DNA from: Selenomonas ruminantium subsp. lactilytica TAM6421
GTDB taxonomy: Bacteria > Bacillota > Negativicutes > Selenomonadales > Selenomonadaceae
Direction of reading: 5' to 3'
DNA length: 64,000 nucleotides
NCBI RefSeq assembly: GCF_000284095.1
Contig: NC_017068.1
Coordinates: 2,604,001-2,668,000, forward strand
The notes below the pieces were generated by a model that had not been told where the DNA came from, made no database searches, and saw nothing but the letters and a program-made list of their open reading frames with translations. Below, in pieces: positions 1 to 12,800 of the stretch (its first letter is position 1; the number at the start of each line of letters is the position of its first letter). The position numbers and the translations under genes were made by a program.

Positions 1-859
1 GGCTATAGCCCAAACCTAACGTAGCCCCGCCACGTCCCACAATGGTCTCATAATTGGCATAGTAGTTATGCATATGCTTATTGGAAAGCATTCCGCCCAC
101 GGATACCTTATCGCCATTGCCGCTGACATCATAGATATTATGCTGTAACCCGTAACGATACTGGCCTGTATCCTTACTGCCATAATTTTCCACATAGAGG
201 ACGGTATTGCTGCCCTTGCCCTTTTCGATACGCACGGTCAGATCGCTGGTGCCGAATTCCTTGCCTGGACTCAGCACACCGACAGCCTTAGTACCGCTCA
301 CATCCGAGATGGAATACAGGGTGGTTTCCAACCGGCCCGTGCGAATAATATCCCCCGCCTTGAGGCTGTTGACAAATCCCTTGGCCACCCGATCTTTCAT
401 ACGGCTGCGGTTGTCAATCTTGATTTCCCCATAACGGCCGGGAATGACCTTGATCAGAATCATGCCATCATGACTTTCCTGGGCGGGGACATAGGCCGCC
501 GCCGCTGGATAGCCATGCTGCCGGCAGTAGCGGGTGAGAGCCGACAACGTGGCATTCAGCTGCGTCATCGTCTTGTTCTCACCCATGCCGTCCTGCAGGA
601 TCTTTGTTAGTTCCTTCTTGTCCAAATAAAGGTCCGGGGCTTCCAGCCGGAAATTACTTATGGCAAATTCCACCTGAGGAGCCGCCTGCGGCCTTTCGGG
701 ATTATTGTCCTTCACTTCCGCTTCCGGGCGGGGGAGGTTTTCATTAACCTCCTGCCCGGGCTGGGAAAGAGAGGGCGCGGCCAGAGCCATGCTCCCTCCT
801 AAATTCATAACAGCAACCATCAATCCTGTTGCAATTTTTATTTTGCTTAATTTCTTCAT
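1..859 (-). CDS. TpsB outer-membrane transporter (ShlB/FhaC/HecB family), N-terminal part only
   Basis: Outer-membrane pore of a two-partner secretion system; it would export the giant TpsA encoded 16 bases upstream in the same operon. Reading leftward from the ATG at 859 shows a signal peptide ending near ALAA, a proline-rich linker, a POTRA-like region at about residues 65-140 (LTRYCRQHGYPAAAAYVP is a typical family stretch) and the first barrel strands after about residue 205 (NTVLYVENYGSKDTGQYRYG). No stop occurs before the window edge, so about 286 codons are visible and most of the barrel lies outside. A GGGAAGG ribosome site stands 8 bases before the ATG. TpsB pairing with a TpsA is established for the family; the partner assignment here follows from adjacency. 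Confidence 0.88.
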   Translation of the reverse strand, partial: MKKLSKIKIATGLMVAVMNLGGSMALAAPSLSQPGQEVNENLPRPEAEVKDNNPERPQAAPQVEFAISNFRLEAPDLYLDKKELTKILQDGMGENKTMTQLNATLSALTRYCRQHGYPAAAAYVPAQESHDGMILIKVIPGRYGEIKIDNRSRMKDRVAKGFVNSLKAGDIIRTGRLETTLYSISDVSGTKAVGVLSPGKEFGTSDLTVRIEKGKGSNTVLYVENYGSKDTGQYRYGLQHNIYDVSGNGDKVSVGGMLSNKHMHNYYANYETIVGRGGATLGLGYS

Positions 860-875
860 GCTGTTTACCTTCCCA

Positions 876-3800
876 TTAAGCTACATTGACACCTTCATTT
901 TTTACTTCCACTTCGATTTCATCATCTTCATCAGAATCTGAACCTTCGATGGCAATTTGACTTTTCTTTTTCTGAACTACAGATTTATCCTCTTTTCCAT
1001 CATCTTCCAGAGGATTGACCTCAAGGTTAACGACCTGACCATCGTCGCTGACTTCAACATGGGCAATACCGGCAGCATCGACACCTTCCGTATTGACAAT
1101 ATCATTACCTACAATGCCCATAGTCGCCAGTTTTGTACCTTGACTGGTTGCATCTACATCCGTACTTACCCCCATGTTACCGCCATGGATCTCACCGCTA
1201 TTGATGGTCTCCGTCCCTACTACATTACCCTGACCGTCCTGATATTCGATGACCGCTATCCCGGTATCGCCAAAACCACTGTTCATATCATGCGAAATCT
1301 GTTGGTAAATATCGCCACCAGCTGAAATCCCAGTGTCAGGGTTATCATTGCTAGGAATGACATTCACCGTAAGAGCCGTATCATTACCAGCATCCTGCGC
1401 AAACGTATAGTTAAGCCCCAGATTGCCGGAAATGCGATTGCTATACCAGCCATAAACCTCGTAGTAACCAGGATTGCTGGTCGTAGTCGTCTCATACGGA
1501 GCAAAGACGAAGGAGTCTGCCAGAGTGCTGTCAGTTGCCACTAGGCCTTCTACACTGCCACTGAATTCCGGCATTTCATCCCCCATGAAAACGGCTGCAG
1601 GCGTAGCCACGATATTAAGTCCCTTGCGGGAAATCGTACCTGTACCTTCAACGACACTATCCTCTAACTGGTAATTGCTATTACCAAGACTTAATGTATA
1701 GGATACCGTATGGTTAACTAGTTCGTCAGAAGTCTCAGAAATTCCTGCATTAGCATTATCATAAGTTGCTACTGCTGTCAAACCAAGATTTCCCTTATCC
1801 TTAGTAATGTAATTGCTGAGGGAAATATTTGCCTCGGCATTTTCCACACCATCGGTTGTACCATCATATACCTTGGTCATTTCACCAATAACGCTGGCTG
1901 TCAGCACCCGGGGAGTAATCACGCCATCATCTGCCGTAATCACACCATTCTGCCCGTAGTTCGTGACAGTGATATCCGGCGAAGCAGCGCCCTGCGTCAA
2001 TTCATAGTCACCATTGTCAATGGCAATATCATAGCTGTATTCCTTATTGGTGCCAGCGTTGGCATCGCTATATGCTGCAGAATTGATCAGCACATTCACG
2101 CTATCGCCGTCCAGGATTCCACCAAGTGACACATTGGTATTAGATGCATAGATATCGCTAATAGCCGTTTCGCCGTCATATGCCTTCACCGGCGCACTTA
2201 CAATATCCACGGTCAAAGCCGCAGGTGTAATGGTACCGCTGCCATTCAGGCTGGTCGTTGCCACGTAGTAATCATTTACGCTGTTATCATTTTCAGTATA
2301 AACATCCTGCAAGGTGAAATTCGTGAAGGTAATCTGCTGCGTTGCCAGCGTACCATCGTCATTGCGATGCACATGACCATCCTCATACTGTCCCTTAATG
2401 CTCTCCGTGTTCAGCCAGATATCCGAATCACCTGCAACAAGGCCTGTGGCAGCCAGTTTAAACCGGCCGGAGCTGGTGTAATTATCCGCCATATCGGTGG
2501 TGGCATCATAAACTTTATCAATGCCATCAACCTTGACAGGCTCCACGTAGACCTTGCGCTGCTCAATATCGCCCGCTGCAGTTGCCACAGGTGTAGCAAT
2601 TTCATAGTTGCCGCTTTCATCCGACAATCCCAACGTATAGGTAATGGTTTTGCTGTTGGTGTCAGCAGCTTCCGGTGCCACACTGGCATGCTTGTCGTCA
2701 TAGTAAGCCGTAATCGTAATCTTGTTCAGGAGCTCATCCTTGGCCAATACAGCCTGATCATCTGTATCCAAAACGAAATTGCCCGTATCAGCCACTACCG
2801 TGCCATCGTAAATCTTGCGATTGCCAATGGCATTCACAACGTCTGCATTAATCTGCCGCGGAGTAATCACACTGTAGACACCTTCTGCGGAGCTGTCCAG
2901 ATCCTTGCCTGCCAATGCTTCCAATACAGAAGTATCCAGCACATAGTTGGCGTTTCCGCTGCCATCATTGACTTTCGTATTCACGGAATTGATATGATAG
3001 TTCAGCACATGGGTGCCGCCCACATTCTTATCATCATAATTACCCACAGCTTCATAATCAATGGTCAGATCATGGCCATCCATACCCGTTACGGTAAGCT
3101 TCAGAATATCATTGATTCCCAATTGCTCGCCAGCACTGCCGTCACTATAATCATACACCTCTTTCAAATCCGTATCCGCATTATACTCACGGATAACCGG
3201 CTTCCAGTTCTCTGTCGCAGCCTGGGTAATGGTTATGGGCTTAATCTTGCCTTTGGCCAGCGCCGCCGCAAAGTAAGCGGTGTTATCAATGGTATAATTC
3301 TTGGAAATACTATTGGTACTGTCATCGGCATTCATGACATCCAAAGCATTACTAAGGCCAGTATAGAGCACATCCTTATAGGCTACCTCCTCACCATTCC
3401 AGCTGACATTAGCATCTGCAGCAAAGTCATTGGCACTGCTGCCGCTGCCATACTGGCCGGAAACCTTGGCCAAAGCCGCCTCACTCAGCGTAAAGGATTC
3501 ACCATTCACACCGGTGAAAATTAATTTGTCTGCCGTCAGCTGATCATCATCAGCCAAAGTTCCATCCCCGACAACTGCGGTGCCATTGTAAGTCTTGTTG
3601 ACTGCCAACGGAGTCAGCGTCAGTACCGCCTTGTTGATAACGCCAGTACCTTCCAGCGTGGAATATGCGCCATCCGCATCCGTACCAAGATTATCCAGAC
3701 GATGAATTTCATAGTTGCCTGCAGCCTCGCCGCTAAGCACCACATCATAGGTAACCGTCCGGTCGCCTGCATCCTTGCTGTCATAACGGGCATTGATAAC

Positions 3801-6800
3801 AGAATTGCTGCGATTGAGCTGCGTGCCGTCAAGATCCGTCAGCAGATCTCCATCCCGGACCACAATCTTATTGCTGACATCTTGAGTCACAGCCGTATTA
3901 CCATCATAGATTTTCCCAATAACAGGTGTATCTGCCAGGGAAACATAAACCTTCCGAGGATTGATCACACCATCATCAGCCGTTATAACGCCATTCTGTC
4001 CCTTGTTGCTGATTTCTATTGTCGGCAGATCTGCGCCCTGCGCCAAAGTATAATCGAGGTTGTCAATCGATACTGTGTAGGAATATTCCTTGCCTTCAGC
4101 AGCATTGGCATCTGCATATGCACCACCGATGTACTGCCAGTTAACCTCCTCCCCTGCCAGTATTCTGTCCGTCGATAAGGTCAGATTATCAGGCGTGTCA
4201 TATTCTGTACTCAGGTTTCTAGTGGCATCATAGCCCTTGACAGGTGCAGCATTAATGCCTACCGTCAAAGCCCGGGGCTGAATCTTGATACTGCCGGTAA
4301 TCACATCATCAGCGACCAGATAGTAATCTCCCAGATCACCACCATTTCTTTCCAGCGTATCCGTCAGGGCAAAGCCTGTAAAAGTAATATCCTGTGCCAC
4401 CACATTGCCTTCAGCATCGCGCTGGACATGGCTGTCTGCGTAAGTACCTGTAATGTCAGCCAGGTTCAGCTGAATGTCTTTGTCTCCGGTTACAATGCCG
4501 GAACTTTCATCTGCTGCCGCCAACTGGAAATGATCTGCATTAGTATAACCAGCTGGCATAGACGTAGTACCATCATATTCCTTCTCAATATTATCAATGT
4601 TTAACGGTTCCACATACACCGGACGCTTTTCGATATCACCCCAAGCAAAACCTTGCGGGGTAACGACTTCATAATTACCGCTGTTATCATCAAGACTCAA
4701 AGTATAATAGATCTGCTTGTAGTTCGTGATTTCTCCTGGATTTGCACTGGCATGCTTATTGATATAATTCGCCGTAATCTCAGCTTTGTCCAGAATTCCA
4801 TCCTTCGTCAAAACAGCGATATCGTCATCATCCAGAGCAAAATTGCTGCTATCAGCATTTATCGTGCCATCGTATACCTTGCTGTTGCCAGTGGTATTCA
4901 ACACCTCAGCATTTAACTGCCGGACGGTAATCGTACTGAGTACATTTTCATCTGCACTGTCTACATCCTGACCAACCAGGCTATTCATCACAGCGTCAGA
5001 CAGAGCAAAGTTTGGCTTATTATTGGCATCCTTGACCTGTCTTTGAACGGAATTGATATGATAGTTCAGTACATGGTCATTCCTAACGTTCTTATCATCA
5101 TAAGCTCCCGCAGCCGTGTAACTTACCGTCACAGGATTTCCATTGGGATCTGTTGCCGACAACGTCAGAATATCATTGATTCCCAACTGCTCACCTTTGA
5201 CACCGCCCGTGTAGTCATAGACCTCATTCAGATCTGTATCCGCATTATACTCACGGATGACAGGTTTCCAGTTCTCTGTAACAGACGTGATCATCATGGG
5301 GTTAATCTTCCCCTTGGCTTGATCTGCCGTAAAGGAGGCCGTGTCCTCAATGGTATAATTCTTGGAAATACTGTTGGTGCTGTCACTGGCATTCATAACG
5401 TCCAAAGCATTGCTAAGGCCCGTATAAGTTACATCCTTATGCGCAACTTCATCACCATTCCAGCTGACATCGGCATCGCTGTATGTACCGGAAACCTCGG
5501 CCAACGCCGCATCGGTAAGGGTAAAGGATTCATTATTGACACCCTTAAAGATCAGCTTATCCGTTGTCAGCGCATCATCTGTTGCCAGAGTGCCATCACC
5601 GATAACATTCGTCCCATTGTAGGTTTTGCTGACTGCCAACGGATCCAGTGTCAATACCGCCTTATTGATGACGCCAGTGCCTTCCAGCGTGGAATACTCG
5701 CCATCCTCCGCCGTGCCAAAATTGGCCAGACGATGGATTTCATAGTTGCCTGCGGCATCGCCGCTAAGCACCACATCATAAGTAACCGTCCGATTGCCTG
5801 CATCCTTGCTGTCATAGCGGGCATTGATAGCAGATTTGCTGCGATCAAGATCCGTACCATCAAGGCTGGTCAGCAAGTCGCCATCCCGGACAATAATCTT
5901 GTCGCTTACAACCTGCTCCACAGATGTATTGCCATCATAAGTTTTCACAATAGATGGTTCCGCATCCAGCGATACATAAACCTTCCGCTTTTCAATCACA
6001 CCATCATAGGCTTTAATGACACCGGACTGTCCGCCAGCCGCTACGGTAATAGTCGGCAGGTCCGTTCCTTGAGACAGCTTGTAATCCGCATTATCAATAG
6101 ATACAGAATAAGAATATTCTTTACCAGTATCAGCATTGGCATTTGCATACCCGGCAGAGATTAACTGCCAATTAACATTATCGTCTCCCACCACGCCAGA
6201 CAGCGTCAGATTATCCTTGGTATTGTAGGCATCACTGAGATTGCTGTTCGCATCATACTCTTTTGTAGGAGCTTCATTAATAGCAACCGTCAAGGCCTTC
6301 GGTGAAATCGTGCCGCTGCCAGTCAGGGAAGTGGTCTGCAGGTCATAATCAGCTGTAATATTATCATTGGCTGTATCATTATCCTGCAAGGCAAAGTTGG
6401 TAAAGTTGATAGCATGGGTGCCAACATGTTTATTGGTATATTCGCCCTGAATCGCATCGATATTCAGAACAATATCCTTATCATCAGCCACAACGCCCGT
6501 ATTTTTATCCGCATCTTTCAGCTTGAAACGACCAGCATTACTGTAATTTTCCGGCATAGCCGTGGTGCCATCGTAATCCTTGTCAATGCCATCAACATCT
6601 AATGCCTCTACATAGACCTTGCGTCTGATGATATCACCTTTGGTAGTGCCGACAGCGGTATTGCCCGTAATAGCTGCCGTATCACTGCCCAATACATAGT
6701 TGCCATTACCATTCCCCGTCAAAGTCAGGGTATAGTCTATAGTCTTTCCTTCCGTAGCATGCTTATCCTTATAATCGGCCTTAACCGTGTAATCCACATG

Positions 6801-9800
6801 ATCCGTATCCGCATTGATGATCGCCTGATCCTCATCAGAAAAATGAATCTTGCTTTTTGCATCCAACACTACCGTACTGCCATCATAAATCTTGCTGTCC
6901 TTTTCTTCTATGATATTGATGGCCAACGGTGAAATATGCCCCGTGACAGAAGCACCATCCACATTGCGGGAGGTATCCGTACTTTGCCAGGTGGTGACAG
7001 CATCACTAACCACCGCATCAGACAGCTGATAGTTGCCCTGATTGGCATTTACACCAGTTACGGTATAAGTCAGGGCACGATCACCCTGATTCTTCGACAC
7101 ATAACCTACGGAACTGGAATCATACTGATAGCCTTTCTCTCCGGCCTGCAGTTTCAGCACACCATCATAGTCAGTATCCACCTGCAGAGTCAGCACACCA
7201 TCGGCATCTGTATTCACGGGCAGATTCGTCGTCGCATCATATACCTTATCCACGCCGGTTTGCCAGACAGCCTTCAAGGGGGCCGTAATTTCTTTCGGCA
7301 CAATAATCCCCTTGGCATCATCCACAGCATAGGTAACACTGTTTACGGCAATGCTGTAATTTTTAGCCAGATTATTGCGCTGAGCATAATCCGCCAGTGC
7401 CGTCTGCAAGCCTTCATAGCTCAGGCCCTTATCCAGCACTGTGCCATCTGCAGCCCGACTCACATTGGCATCCGTGTAAGTTCCCGTAATCAGAGCCTTA
7501 GCTGCACCATCCAAAGCAAAGTCAGCATCCCTTTCAGCCAGATTGTCAAACTTCAGATTATCGCCGGCATTGGTAACATCTGCCGAAGTATCATAAACAT
7601 GGAAATCCTTCACAAAATCAATGGTCAATTCCCGCTGCGTAATTGTACCTGTGCCTTTGAGGGGATCAGCAGCAGTTATCGCCGTCCTGTCTGCCAAATT
7701 ATCTGCATAGCGGTGCAATTCATAGTTGTCCGAATCATCCCCTGTCAGTTTCACATTGTAGATAACATTAATATTGTTGCCCACATTTTCATCTGCATAA
7801 GCAGCCGTGATATTATCCCAGTCTACATTAACATTATCCCCTTCCAGAAAATCTGTAGAATCTGTCATATAAATTTTGTTGTTATTGCCTGCAACAGACT
7901 GCTCCACATTCGTGGTGCCATCATAGGTCTTCTTAATGAGCGGCGAATCATTCAAGGCCACATGGACATGACGCTGGGTGATTTTCGCATTATCCTTGGT
8001 AAGATCAAAGTAGAATACGCCATCCTGCGGAACATCGCTGATGGCAGGTTGATCATTGATGGTAACATTGGCAAAACTATAGTTGTAGTTGTCGTTGCTG
8101 ATCCCCAAACGCAGATTTGCTGTATACTCACCAACAGCTCCATCGCCCTCATACTTGGTATTTTCCAGATCCAGTGAGAATACCAGCGGTACTTCCTTGC
8201 CATTAGCAGTCACTTTAGGAGCAGTCAGGTAGTTTTTGAGCGCCGCCTCGGAATAATCGCGATTATATTCGCCGCCAGTGTAGGCAAGCTGCGTATTCTT
8301 GTCATATTCCTTGGTTATATCGCCAATACCAAACTCATAATTTCCATACAAGTCACAAGGCTTTATGACACCAGTGCCGTTTATCTCTGTGATTTCATTA
8401 CCTTCATTGTCAGCCAAATAATAGTTGTTATTGCCAATGGCCAGATTCGTGTAGCGAACCACATGTGTTCCCGGATTATGATCGGCATCAGGATTCACAT
8501 TACTGTCTTCCTTGGTATTGGCAGCATCGTAGTATACACCTGTATTTTCCGTAATCTGTAAGTCATCACTATTCAGACCATCATAATTCGTCCCCAGTTG
8601 CAAAACACCTCTGGTGGTATCTGCCGCGACAGATGGCGTACCATCGTAGTCCTTGGTTATCGACTTATTAACCGTAAGTTCCACACCAAAGGGCTTAATG
8701 GTATTACCCGTGGTGACAATCTTCCCATTCGTCAGCTCATTGCCTTCACTGTCCACGATCTTGTAGTTATTGCCGGCACCACTGATGGCAGGGGTATACT
8801 CAATGCTCTTATTACCATCACCAGCATTAGGATCAGTATACTGGCCCGTGCTGGCATTCTTACCGATGACGTTGCCAGCCTTGTCCTTAATCAGACCGGT
8901 CAGGTTGATGATGTCGCCTTTAGACAAAACAGTCCCCGTAGCCGTATCCGTGGAATAGGCCTTGTTATCGCCATTATATAGATCAGTACCACCATCATAA
9001 TTCTTCGTCAGCGTCTCATGGACAACCGTCGCCTTAACCGGACGGGCAGTGATTTCTCCTGAATTGATCGTATTACTCTTAGTAAACGTATCTGGTCCAT
9101 TATAATCATAGTTGGTCAGATCATTCTTATTGATCGATATGGTATAGGTGACAGTTTTGTTCTTCGCCACATCAGCCGTATCAAATGTAGCACTATCGAT
9201 CTTGAATTTATACGCCGGTGAATCCGGATCACTGTTGCTGACAAAACTACCGGTAGGCAAATTGATACCACTGGCCTCGTCGTTGATCCATTTCCGCTGG
9301 AACGCATCCAGTTCGTCACCTTCCATGCCATATTCGCCTACGGTCGCGCTACCGCTATAGACCTGCGTGATGTTATCGCTCAATTTAAAGACAAAGTCAT
9401 CCTGCGTAATAGTGCTGGGGCGTATAATGCCTTTGCCATAGAAGGTATTCTGCACTTCATAGTTCTTTGCATTATCCCCCAAAGCAGTGAGCACGCCGCT
9501 GTATTGCACATCTTTATTGGACGCCTTACCACTCTCATCACGATAGACATCCTCATTTTTCTTAAAATCGGTATCATTGCTGCCATAACCATAGATACCG
9601 TTAAGACTGGAAATAGCAAAACCATCATTTTGGACTACAGTATTGTTATCCGTATTATCGGTCGTATCTTTACCAAAATCAATCGTTGCCAAACTCGGGA
9701 AATTCTCATCCTTCTTCACGTCCACTTTCGTGTCATATTCTTTGGAAGGAACCGCAGTAGTACTAAGACTAAGCGTGCGTTTTTGAATGGTTCCCGTTGC

Positions 9801-12800
9801 AGTCCATTCGGTAATCGGCGCATCTACTGTATTGTTGCGGAAGTAGTAATCATTATGGGTATCCCCATCCAGTGCCAAAGTGTAGTTCACCGTTTTGGAG
9901 CCAGCATTTTTATCATTGAATTCCGCAGTGATGCCATTGGTGGGCTTATACGTGGAATCCATATCCGTAAGCAACTGATCTTTGATGGTAATCAGATTTT
10001 CTCCCTTGGCACTGATGTTTTTTATACCATCATATACCTTGGTAATCTTGCCATCGGAACTATCCGTATTATTGTCCACCAACAGATCATCTGTGACGGT
10101 GATTGCCTTGGGGGTAATCTTGCCGCCATCGGTGATAGTCTTCAGAACATAACCATCTGTTTTCAGTGAATCAGCAATACTGTAATTACCGTTTTCTGTC
10201 ACAGATAACTTATATGTCACATCCTTAGCTGCAGAATTATCACTATGCTGGTCTTCATAGGTTGCCCCAGCCACAGTCAGCGTAATATCCAATTTCTTCG
10301 TTGAATCGGCGGGCTGAACATATGCCTTACTGGAGGTTAGATAATCTTCAGCCTTCACCGTGCCATAGGCCACATTATTGTTGCCATCATAGACCTTTGT
10401 TATGGCTTTGTCATTACGATCCAGCTTGATCCAGCTGCCATCGGTAATTTCCAACGGATTGATACGGCCATCACCATAAGCCACCGTACTCAGATCATCT
10501 GCCAGAACATAGTTACGGTTTTTCAATAGATTCCCCAAACCGGTATAAGCGACTTTATTGTCAACCACTGTCGTGCCCTGTCGCTGCACATTTCCATTTG
10601 CCTTGAAGGCACCATTTACAAAAGTACCATACTGGCCCGTCAGTATCTTAGAACCTTCTGCTAATTGTCCATTGGCATCCACATCAAAGATCGTATTTAC
10701 AGCCTCTCCTAAATTCTGATTATCTGCAACTGCGTTGATGGTTATACGGTCATTGGCCAGCAATGGCGCCGTATTGTTGACTTTATTCGTCACGTCTTCT
10801 GTGCCATCATAAGTCTTGGTAGCCTTGGCGAAAGTAACCCCCGTAATGGTGGCTGGTGTGATTTTACCCTTGCCTTCGAATGTAGCCGTGTTGTCATTGC
10901 TGGTACTGAAGACATAATTGTCCGAAGCTTGCCCATTCTCCAGGACTGCAGCCGTATAAGTGATATTCTTATCCGCTATGCTATATCCAGTCGTAGACTG
11001 CGTGTAATTAACATCCTTGCCAGCAGCATCATTGCCAGTCTTGACGTATACCCCCGTGATACTGATGGTGGATTTATCCGTATCACCTAACAGATGATGG
11101 GACGTATCTGTGGAATCCGCATATTTCAGATACCCCGGGAAACTGAATGTGGTATTGCCGGCACTATCCTTCACTGCATCCGTGCCATCATAGACCTTCT
11201 CCGCATAACTTGTGGGATTGACCACCACATTCAACGTCCGAGCTTTAATCGTACCCGGGCCAATAACCGTGTTCGTACCACTTGTATTGATGACTGCACC
11301 ATCCAATGTATAATTGGCCGCCGAATCTCCGGAAATTGCCACAGTATAAAGGACACCAGCTGCCTCCTTCACATTCTTGGTTTTCTCAGCTGTACGCTCT
11401 TTATCCGCATCCAGCGTTCCGGTAGCCGAAGTGACAAAATCTGCTCCCTTTACGGTGAACGTCAGGCTATCGCCCTCAATCATACCGCCTGTCGCCCCGA
11501 CATTGCTGACGGTATAGTTCAGTGGAGCCTTATAGCTGGATGTGCCATCATAATACTTATAGGGGTCAGTCTGCTTCACACCATCCTTATACCAATAAAA
11601 ATCGGTCGAAGAAATATTCTTAGGTGTTATTTCTCCATTGCCATAGAGCGCGCCGCCCGCAGAAGCATTAACACCGCTCCCGTCCAGCCCATCAATTGCT
11701 GCGCTATAGATGGGGACATTGTTGGCATTAACCAGCTTATAATTTTTTCCTGTTGAGTCATTCAGCTTAATTCCTGCATATTCTACCAAATGACTGCCTG
11801 CCTTTTTCGTAGGTGAATACGTATTATCCGATTTCTTATCTACGTAGTTAGCCAGATCAGCATATGTCAAACCAATCGTATCCACAGTCTGCCCATCTAC
11901 CAAACCGCCATTCTCACTCTGATCGGCTGCTATCTGTATTTGCGCCTCTGGTTTATACGTATCGCTAACGGTCGTTTCGCCGTTATATTCCCGCTTAATC
12001 CCCGTGGCATTTTTCAACTCAATACGAAGTTCCCGCTGCTCAATCACACCGTTTTTACTCGTCCCGGAAAAGGAAAGTGAACTCACATTGTCAGTAACGG
12101 TTCCTACATTCTCTGCATCATTGATATCTACCAGTTCATAGTTACCATACGTATCTCCTGTCAGCGTAACTGTACCTGAGGCTGTAACATATTTCCCTAC
12201 GCCAACATCAGGGCTCTCTTGCGTTCCAGCAGCATCCGTGGTAAATTTGGGGGCATTCGTTACCGTATGCGTAAGCGTGACCGTACCGGTATCTTCTTCA
12301 AAAATGCTGCCATCTGTCCCTTTGAACAAATTACCCACAGCAGCACTTGCATCCGCCGTACCATCATATACCTTCCGGATTTCCGTAGTCTCATTAATGC
12401 CCGCTTTTATCTGATACGGATTCACAATGATAGCATTGCCAATATAATCATAACCAGACTGAGTAGAGCTAAAAAGATTATAGATTCCTTGGTTGCGTAT
12501 AGTTACGTTTCTACTATCTCCTACTGAAGGTGTTACATTTACCGTAGTTGTTTTGCCATTATATGTCCAAACGGTATCCTCAGCAGAATTATGCGTAGTC
12601 GTCTCACCATCACGAGTATAGGTGTAATTTACCGATACCGTACCGTTAGCCTTTAAAAATGACCGCAAGAGAGGCAACGTATCTCCTTCATAAATACGCC
12701 ATGTATCATTACTGCTTGAATCACCTAAAAAAGCATAACTGGAGGCCTTTGTTGCATCAGCATTAGTAGTGTTATTATTTCCTCCAACTATTTCACCATC

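Noticed and set aside
2367-8177. Long plus-strand open frames (2367-3524, 5043-6164, 6936-8177) opposite the adhesin repeats
   Set aside because: They are antisense to YDG repeats, recur at the block period, have no ribosome sites and read as random Ile/Arg/His-rich protein.
1870-12380. CRISPR-like regular repeats
   Set aside because: The periodicity (about 345 bases and 2.0 kb) is that of protein units in a single open frame; there are no short identical repeats with spacers.
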